Shown here piece after piece: positions 59,305 through 64,000 of a stretch of DNA of 64,000 bases (within the stretch, counting starts at the first letter, position 1; each line of letters starts with the position of its first letter). The notes below the pieces were generated by a model. That model had not been told where the DNA came from, ran no database searches, and saw nothing but the letters and a program-made list of their open reading frames with translations. The translations under genes and the position numbers were made by a program. Source of the stretch: Frigoribacterium sp. JB110 (GTDB lineage: Bacteria > Actinomycetota > Actinomycetes > Actinomycetales > Microbacteriaceae); assembly GCF_900163665.1 (NCBI RefSeq), contig NZ_FUIA01000025.1, forward strand, positions 248,001-312,000, given 5' to 3'.

Positions 59305-60531
59305 ATGAACACGCACGCCCCAGCACAGTCCACCGCCGTCGTCTACTGCGAGGGCCAGTTCGGCGCCCAGGACGGAAAGACGGCCAACGGCCTCGTCCGG
59401 CACTCGGAGAAGTACGCGATCCTCAGCGTCATCGACAGCCAGCGCGCGGGCAGCGACGCTGGAGAGCTCCTCGACGGGACCCGGAACGGCATCCCCGTGC
59501 TCTCGAGCCTCGACGAGGCGATCTCGCTCGCGGGGCAGGTTCCCGAATATCTGATCTGCGGAGTCGCACCCGCTGACGGACTGCTCTCCGAAGCACAGCG
59601 CGTCGTGCTGCTCGACGGCATCGCCCGCGGGATGCATATCATCAACGGACTGCACGAGTTCCTCGCCGACGATGTCGAGTTCGCCGCCGCCAGCCTTCTC
59701 GCGGGTGTCACGATCACCGACATCCGGCGCCCGCGCGAGAAGAAGGATCTTCACCTCTTCTCCGGCAGAATCGACTCAGTCACCTGTCCCCGAATCGCCA
59801 TCCTCGGCACGGACGGCGCCATCGGCAAGCGCACAACGGCGACCCTCGTCGTGCAGGCCCTCGTGGAGCGGGGAATCCGCGCCGTGATGGTCGGCACGGG
59901 ACAGACGACGATCATCCAGGGCGGGCGGTACGGGGTGGCGCTCGACGCGCTCGTGCCCCAGTTCTGCTCCGGTGAAGTCGAGAACCAGGTCGTCGCTGCC
60001 TTCGAGGGCGAAGACCCCGATGTCATCATCGTGGAGGGGCAGGGTGCGCTGAGCCACCCGGCGTACCTCACGTCTGCCCACATCCTTCGAGGCAGCCGAC
60101 CCGAGGGAGTGATCGTGCAGCACGCGCCTCGACGGCGAGTGCTGGGCGACTTCCCGATGGTGTCGATGCCGACACTCGGCAGCGAGATCGACCTGATCGA
60201 GGCGTTCGCCGCCACACGCGTGATCGGCGTCACCGTCAACCACGAGGGCATGACGGACGCGGAGATCGGCGACGCGATCGATGACATCGAACTCGAGCAC
60301 GGCGTGCCCGCGACGGATCCGCTGACGCGGCCCCTCGACCGACTCGTCGACATGGTTCTGCAGGCGATGCCCGCCGTGGGCGAGCGTGTGCGTGATGCCT
60401 CGACGAGCATGCCGGTGGAACCGCGGGAGCTCGATCGTGAGAAGCGGCGCACCCCGGGGCTCTCGCATCCCCGGGGCACGTCGGTTGAGCGGCGACACAC
60501 CCAGCGCGGGCTCCGACGCCGACTGAGCTGA
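59305..60531 (+). CDS. DUF1611/DgcN-family protein
   Basis: The 408-residue protein has the DUF1611 layout, with a Rossmann-like N-terminal domain (VVYCEGQFGAQDGKTANGLVRHSEKY) and a P-loop C-terminal domain (ILGTDGAIGKRTTATLVVQAL; GTGQTTIIQG; VIIVEGQGALSHPAY). Relatives include DgcN-type N-acetyl-D-amino-acid enzymes and EbsC-linked proteins. The C-terminus carries an extra arginine-rich tail. The FBP-domain gene is convergent. Confidence 0.9.
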   Translation: MNTHAPAQSTAVVYCEGQFGAQDGKTANGLVRHSEKYAILSVIDSQRAGSDAGELLDGTRNGIPVLSSLDEAISLAGQVPEYLICGVAPADGLLSEAQRVVLLDGIARGMHIINGLHEFLADDVEFAAASLLAGVTITDIRRPREKKDLHLFSGRIDSVTCPRIAILGTDGAIGKRTTATLVVQALVERGIRAVMVGTGQTTIIQGGRYGVALDALVPQFCSGEVENQVVAAFEGEDPDVIIVEGQGALSHPAYLTSAHILRGSRPEGVIVQHAPRRRVLGDFPMVSMPTLGSEIDLIEAFAATRVIGVTVNHEGMTDAEIGDAIDDIELEHGVPATDPLTRPLDRLVDMVLQAMPAVGERVRDASTSMPVEPRELDREKRRTPGLSHPRGTSVERRHTQRGLRRRLS

Positions 60532-60549
60532 CCCCGTCCTGCGGGCAGG

Positions 60550-61038
60550 TCAGCGAGACGCGGTCACATCGCGCACGAAGCGCTCGACGTTCGCGCGGAA
60601 TGCGGCGATCCGCGACTGACGGGCCGCCTCCACGTCGAAGCCGACGTACGCGGTGCGCGGCGTCTTGCGTGCGTTGCGATTGCACTCGAACCGCGCGCAC
60701 ACGTAGGTGCCGACCGTGTCGCCGCGGCGTCCGGCGGCGCCGGCGCGTTTCGTGCTGAACATGACGACGTCGTTCGGCAGGTGCACGTCTGCGCACCACA
60801 CGCACTGGGTGCGGCTGCGAGGGGTCTGCTCGGCCTGACGCATGAGCAGGCCCAGCGGCTCGTCGTCGACGATCGCAACGATGTAGCCGACGAGCGGCTG
60901 CTTCGGGTCGCGCCACCCGAGGAAGTCGATGGAATCCCACGCGACGGCGTCGAGGTCGGGCATGGGCAGGTTCTTGCGTTCGCGAACGGAGACGTTGACG
61001 AACGATGCCCGGATCTGGGCAGCGTCGATGACGCGCAT
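60550..61038 (-). CDS. FBP-domain (EF-G-binding, FusB-like) protein
   Basis: The 162-residue protein has the C-terminal treble-clef zinc finger of FusB/FusC proteins: CVWCADVHL and CARFECNRNARKTP with four cysteines, after an N-terminal helical domain. FusB relatives bind elongation factor G and rescue it from fusidic acid; chromosomal FBP-domain proteins in actinobacteria are common and mostly uncharacterised. It stands alone. Confidence 0.88.
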   Translation of the reverse strand: MRVIDAAQIRASFVNVSVRERKNLPMPDLDAVAWDSIDFLGWRDPKQPLVGYIVAIVDDEPLGLLMRQAEQTPRSRTQCVWCADVHLPNDVVMFSTKRAGAAGRRGDTVGTYVCARFECNRNARKTPRTAYVGFDVEAARQSRIAAFRANVERFVRDVTASR

Positions 61039-61230
61039 GATGAGATGAGCTTTCTGTTCAGGAGATGTCGTGAGGGCGCGGCTCGAGAAGAGCACGCGAA
61101 AGGGAGAGCCGGGTCAGGCTCTGTCCGCCGCCGACGCAGAGCGCGACGACGACCTCCTCACTCCCCGAAGGGTCACTCGCTGAAACATGCATCTGATGCT
61201 ACACGCCGAATCCGAGCGTCGCGCGACCGC

Positions 61231-61848
61231 CTACGGAGCGGATTCCTGCCGGCGACCGCGGCGGGGCCGCAGCACGATCGCCGCGGCGCCGCCGCCGATC
61301 GCCCCGAACAGGTGCGCCTGCCAGGAGATCCCGCTCGCGGCGCCGAAGATGCCTGTGAACATGGTGCCGCCGTACAAGACGGCCACCGCAACAGCGACGA
61401 CGGCGTACAGGATCCCGTGCCCGAGCGACGGTGCGACGAAGGACCGCACCAACAGGTATCCGAAGTAGCCGAAGACGAGACCCGACGCGCCGACGGTGAG
61501 CGTGCCGGGAGAATTCACGAACCATGTGCCGAGGCCGCCGACGACGGCGGCGATCGCGGTGACTGCCCAGAAGCGGCGAATGCCGTCGAACGACACCAGC
61601 AGGCCGAGAACTGCGAACGGCACAGAGTTCGCGACGAGGTGCGACCAGCCCGAGTGCAGCAGCGGCGATGCGATCACGCCATCGAGGCCGTCGAAATGCC
61701 ACGAAACGATGCCCAGCGCACGATTCCAGCTCCCGGGAAGAATCGCGTCAAGGGCACGCACCACCCACATCACTGCGAGGAGGATCACCGGCTGCACGGC
61801 GCCCAGGAGGAATCGGACACCGGGTCGCGCCTCGGGCGATGAGCTCAT
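61231..61848 (-). CDS. Rhomboid family intramembrane serine protease
   Basis: The 205-residue protein has six hydrophobic segments with the catalytic Ser in VGASGLVFG and the catalytic His in WQAHLFG, plus SPLLHSGWSHLVANSVPF in the N-terminal region. It cleaves membrane proteins. The start at MSSSPEA is preceded by a basic stretch in the longer frame that is unlikely to be translated. The 192 bp between this gene and the FBP-domain gene hold nothing recognisable. Confidence 0.93.
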   Translation of the reverse strand: MSSSPEARPGVRFLLGAVQPVILLAVMWVVRALDAILPGSWNRALGIVSWHFDGLDGVIASPLLHSGWSHLVANSVPFAVLGLLVSFDGIRRFWAVTAIAAVVGGLGTWFVNSPGTLTVGASGLVFGYFGYLLVRSFVAPSLGHGILYAVVAVAVAVLYGGTMFTGIFGAASGISWQAHLFGAIGGGAAAIVLRPRRGRRQESAP

Positions 61849-61961
61849 GCGTCCAGTCTTGCGCATGCGCACGCACGATTGAGTCGCTGGCGTGTGACGG
61901 GCTGCGGTTCCGCCGCGCCTGTCGTGCACGTCGGCAGAGCGGAGACGACCGGCGCGGGGCG

Positions 61962-62005
61962 CGGCATGGTGAATGCCCCGGATCCCCGAGGCATTCACCA
62001 TGCCG
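61962..62005. terminator. Terminator after aceB
   Basis: Perfect 16-bp arms CGGCATGGTGAATGCC (61962-61977) and the complement (61990-62005) with a 12-nt loop, 7 bp after the aceB stop. It ends the aceB transcript on the minus strand. Confidence 0.85.
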
Positions 62006-62011
62006 GCGCGC

Positions 62012-63670
62012 TCAGGGGCGTTCCACGAGGTGCTCGGCGTACGCCTTCGTCGTCAGGAACGGCGCGAATGTGTTCGACAGGGCGACGTCGCGGAAGACCT
62101 CTGCCGCCTGGTCGAGCCTGTCGTCGTCTGCGCGCTCGACGGAGGCGAGCACGTCGTCGACCAGCCCGGAGACGAACTCGTGGGTGATCGGCGTCCCCTC
62201 CTCTGTCGTGCGGTCCTGGCGGATCCACTGCCAGATCTGCGAGCGGGAGATCTCGGCGGTCGCCGCGTCCTCCATCAGCCCGTTGATCGCGACCGCACCC
62301 TGTCCGCGCAGCCATGCCTCGATGTACCGGATCGCGACGTCGACGTTGCCCCGCACTCCCGCGTCCGTGATCCCGCGGCCGATCGTGAGATCGAGCAGCT
62401 GGCGCTCGCGCACATGCACGTCGTCGCGCTGACGATCGAGCTGGTGCGGGCGATCGCCGAGCACCGCATCGAACTCCGCCTGAGCGATCGGGATGAGATC
62501 CGGATGCGCCACCCACGTGCCGTCGAAGCCGTCGCCCGCCTCGCGCTTCTTGTCCGAGGCGACCTTCGCCATGGCGTTGTCGTTCGCGTCGGCATCGTGC
62601 CGCGACGGGATGAACGCGCTCATGCCGCCGATCGCGTAGGCGCCGCGCTTGTGGCAGGTCTTCACGAGCAGCTCCGTGTACGCCCTCATGAACCCGACAG
62701 TCATGGTCACCTCGTTGCGGTCGGGCAGCACGAACCGCGAACCGCGGCCCCGGTACGTCTTGATGATCGAGAAGATGTAGTCCCATCGCCCGGCATTGAG
62801 GCCGGCGCAATGGTCGCGGAGCTCGTACAGGATCTCCTCCATCTGAAACGCAGCGGGCAGCGTCTCGATGAGCACAGTCGCGCGGATCGTGCCGTGCGAC
62901 ATTGCGAGGTACTGCTCCGTGAAGGTGAACACCTGGTCCCACAGGCGCGCCTCTTCCGCCTGCTCGATCTTCGGCAGGTAGAAGTAGGGCCCGCGTCCGC
63001 GCCGGATCAGCTCGTGCGCGTTGTGGAACGCGTACAGCCCGAAGTCGACGAGCGAGCCCGACGCGGCCATGGTGCGACCGTGCACGTCGGTGAAGTGAAG
63101 GTGGTGCTCCTCGAGGTGCCAGCCGCGCGGGCGCATCACGATCGTCGGCGTCTCCTCGTTCGTCACCGCGTAGTGCTTGCCGTTCGGCGCCGTGTGCTCG
63201 AGCCCTCCCCGAATCGCGTCGAACAGGGACAGCTGGCCGCCGATGACGTTCTGCCACGTGGGGCTGGTCGCGTCCTCCTGATCCGCGAGCCACACCTTCG
63301 CGCCCGAGTTGAGCGCATTGATGGTCATGCGCGGATCCGTCGGGCCCGTGATCTCGACGCGACGATCCTCGAGTCCTGGCCCGGCGCCGGCGACGCGCCA
63401 ATCAGCGCGTTGGCGGATGTGCTGCGTGTCCTCGCGGAACCTCGGGTCGATTCCGTTGCCGATCTCGTAGCCGTGACGCATGCGCGCGGCGAGGCGGTCA
63501 TAGCGCGGTCCGGCGAACAGCTGGTGCAGCTGCGCCAGGAACGCCAGCGCTTCGGACGTGAGGATCTGCTCGTACCGCCCGCGCATCGGGCCCGCCACGG
63601 TGATCGCTGGCAGGGTGCGCTCGCGCTCCCGGTCGTCGGTGCGTTCAGCTGTCGTGTTGATGAGAGTCAT
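62012..63670 (-). CDS. aceB: Malate synthase A
   Basis: The 552-residue enzyme condenses glyoxylate and acetyl-CoA to malate in the glyoxylate shunt. Family marks are the N-terminal DPRMTINALNSGAKVWLADQEDATSP, the catalytic loop RPRGWHLEEHH, VLIETLPAAFQMEEILYELRDHCAGLNAGRWDY and FDGTWVAHPDLIPIAQ. The length is normal for AceB. The start ATG at 63670 lies 153 bp after the isocitrate lyase stop on the same strand, so the two shunt enzymes are adjacent but separated by a repeat-bearing spacer. Confidence 0.97.
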   Translation of the reverse strand: MTLINTTAERTDDRERERTLPAITVAGPMRGRYEQILTSEALAFLAQLHQLFAGPRYDRLAARMRHGYEIGNGIDPRFREDTQHIRQRADWRVAGAGPGLEDRRVEITGPTDPRMTINALNSGAKVWLADQEDATSPTWQNVIGGQLSLFDAIRGGLEHTAPNGKHYAVTNEETPTIVMRPRGWHLEEHHLHFTDVHGRTMAASGSLVDFGLYAFHNAHELIRRGRGPYFYLPKIEQAEEARLWDQVFTFTEQYLAMSHGTIRATVLIETLPAAFQMEEILYELRDHCAGLNAGRWDYIFSIIKTYRGRGSRFVLPDRNEVTMTVGFMRAYTELLVKTCHKRGAYAIGGMSAFIPSRHDADANDNAMAKVASDKKREAGDGFDGTWVAHPDLIPIAQAEFDAVLGDRPHQLDRQRDDVHVRERQLLDLTIGRGITDAGVRGNVDVAIRYIEAWLRGQGAVAINGLMEDAATAEISRSQIWQWIRQDRTTEEGTPITHEFVSGLVDDVLASVERADDDRLDQAAEVFRDVALSNTFAPFLTTKAYAEHLVERP

Positions 63671-63689
63671 GATGTGCCTCCTGGTCTGT

Positions 63690-63800
63690 TCTGCGGACGG
63701 CGAAGTCGGATTCGCCGTCGGGTGATGGATCTCGTCGTTGTGTCGGTGGGGAGATCGTCTGCGGACGGCGAAGCCGGATCCGCCGCCGGATTCTGGAGCT
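63690..63800 (-). repeat. Imperfect tandem repeat in the aceA-aceB spacer
   Basis: TCTGCGGACGGCGAAG occurs at 63690-63705 and again at 63758-63773, each followed by similar sequence (a unit of about 68 bp). The first unit contains the dyad GACGGCGA...TCGCCGTC, so both copies can form hairpins. It may be a regulatory attenuator or a duplicated terminator between aceA and aceB. Confidence 0.6.
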
Positions 63801-63823
63801 CGTCGCTCTTTCAGCGGCGAGAG

Positions 63824-64000
63824 TCAGAACTGCTGGGCCTCGGTGGAGGCGGCGAGGGCGAGGGTCGAGGCATCCGGGTTGAGTGCCTGTGACACGTGAT
63901 CGAAGTATCCGGTTCCGACTTCGCGCTGGTGCTTGGTGGCGGTGTAGCCGTCGGCCTCGGCGGAGAACTCGGCGTTCTGCAGCTCGACGTATGCGCTCAT
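63824..64000 (-). CDS. aceA: Isocitrate lyase, C-terminal end (partial)
   Basis: The last 58 residues of isocitrate lyase are present: AYVELQNAEFSAEADGYTATKHQREVGTGYFDHVSQALN and an ending STEAQQF. The rest of the gene lies beyond the right edge. Isocitrate lyase splits isocitrate into glyoxylate and succinate; with the neighbouring aceB it forms the glyoxylate shunt. Confidence 0.93.
   Translation of the reverse strand: MSAYVELQNAEFSAEADGYTATKHQREVGTGYFDHVSQALNPDASTLALAASTEAQQF

Overview
The window is high-GC DNA that looks like the chromosome of a Microbacteriaceae actinomycete, most likely Microbacterium. The evidence is the codon use, a class II aldolase and class II FBPase pair, GTG and leaderless starts, and the aceA/aceB arrangement. 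The genus is an inference from gene content; no 16S gene is present.

Layout. Bases 1-5772 are ordinary core genome: fba, glpX, a small membrane protein, rmuC, a DEDDh exonuclease and ychF. Bases 5746-46280 are the remarkable part. The last codons of ychF (which encode DVVEFRFNV) are repeated at least 16 times in direct orientation, always on the + strand. The copies are called R1 (in ychF itself) to R16 here. They cut about 40 kb into segments called cassettes A-O (A lies between R1 and R2, and so on). Most copies carry a conserved left arm (GGTTGGTCTGTGCCGGAAC) that ychF lacks. This arm pairs with the core (GTTCCGG) to form an inverted repeat, so the sites look like hairpin recombination sites. 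Segments range from about 0.4 kb (one gene) to about 4 kb (4-8 genes), plus one 11.7 kb stretch (N). No recombinase gene is visible in the window. I read this as a tandem array of integron-like or SCC-like gene cassettes built at the 3' end of ychF. I know of no described system of this kind.

Cassette cargo is small accessory genes with their own promoters and mixed orientation. Many are a regulator beside an NAD(P)-dependent or VOC enzyme: HTH/SDR (A), WYL/VOC (D), GlxA/quinone reductase (F), HxlR/RibD reductase (H), TetR/NmrA (K), TetR/SDR (M). Single-gene cassettes carry GNAT (E), VOC (G), hemerythrin (I), a PoNi-like immunity protein (L) and RidA (O). Cassette C is rich in immunity-type families (SMI1/KNR4, DUF4274, DUF4303, an NTF2-like protein) with no toxin. 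Broken genes are frequent: an NAD(P)H reductase with an internal TGA, truncated cysteine synthase, a PhzF remnant, a frameshifted SMI1 paralogue, and ankyrin and VOC scars. This suggests rapid turnover. Segment N also holds a complete LysR, TPP-enzyme and NitT/TauT-type ABC transporter locus.

From about 46.3 kb to the end no further repeat copies are seen. The content is stress and efflux genes (DHA2 MFS with TetR, NmrA with TetR, ArsR-SRPBCC-VOC operon, EamA), a globin with an early stop, aspartate racemase, esterase, DgcN-like DUF1611 protein, an FBP-domain protein, rhomboid protease, and the glyoxylate-shunt pair aceB and aceA (aceA cut by the window end). No rRNA, tRNA, CRISPR array or insertion sequence was recognised.
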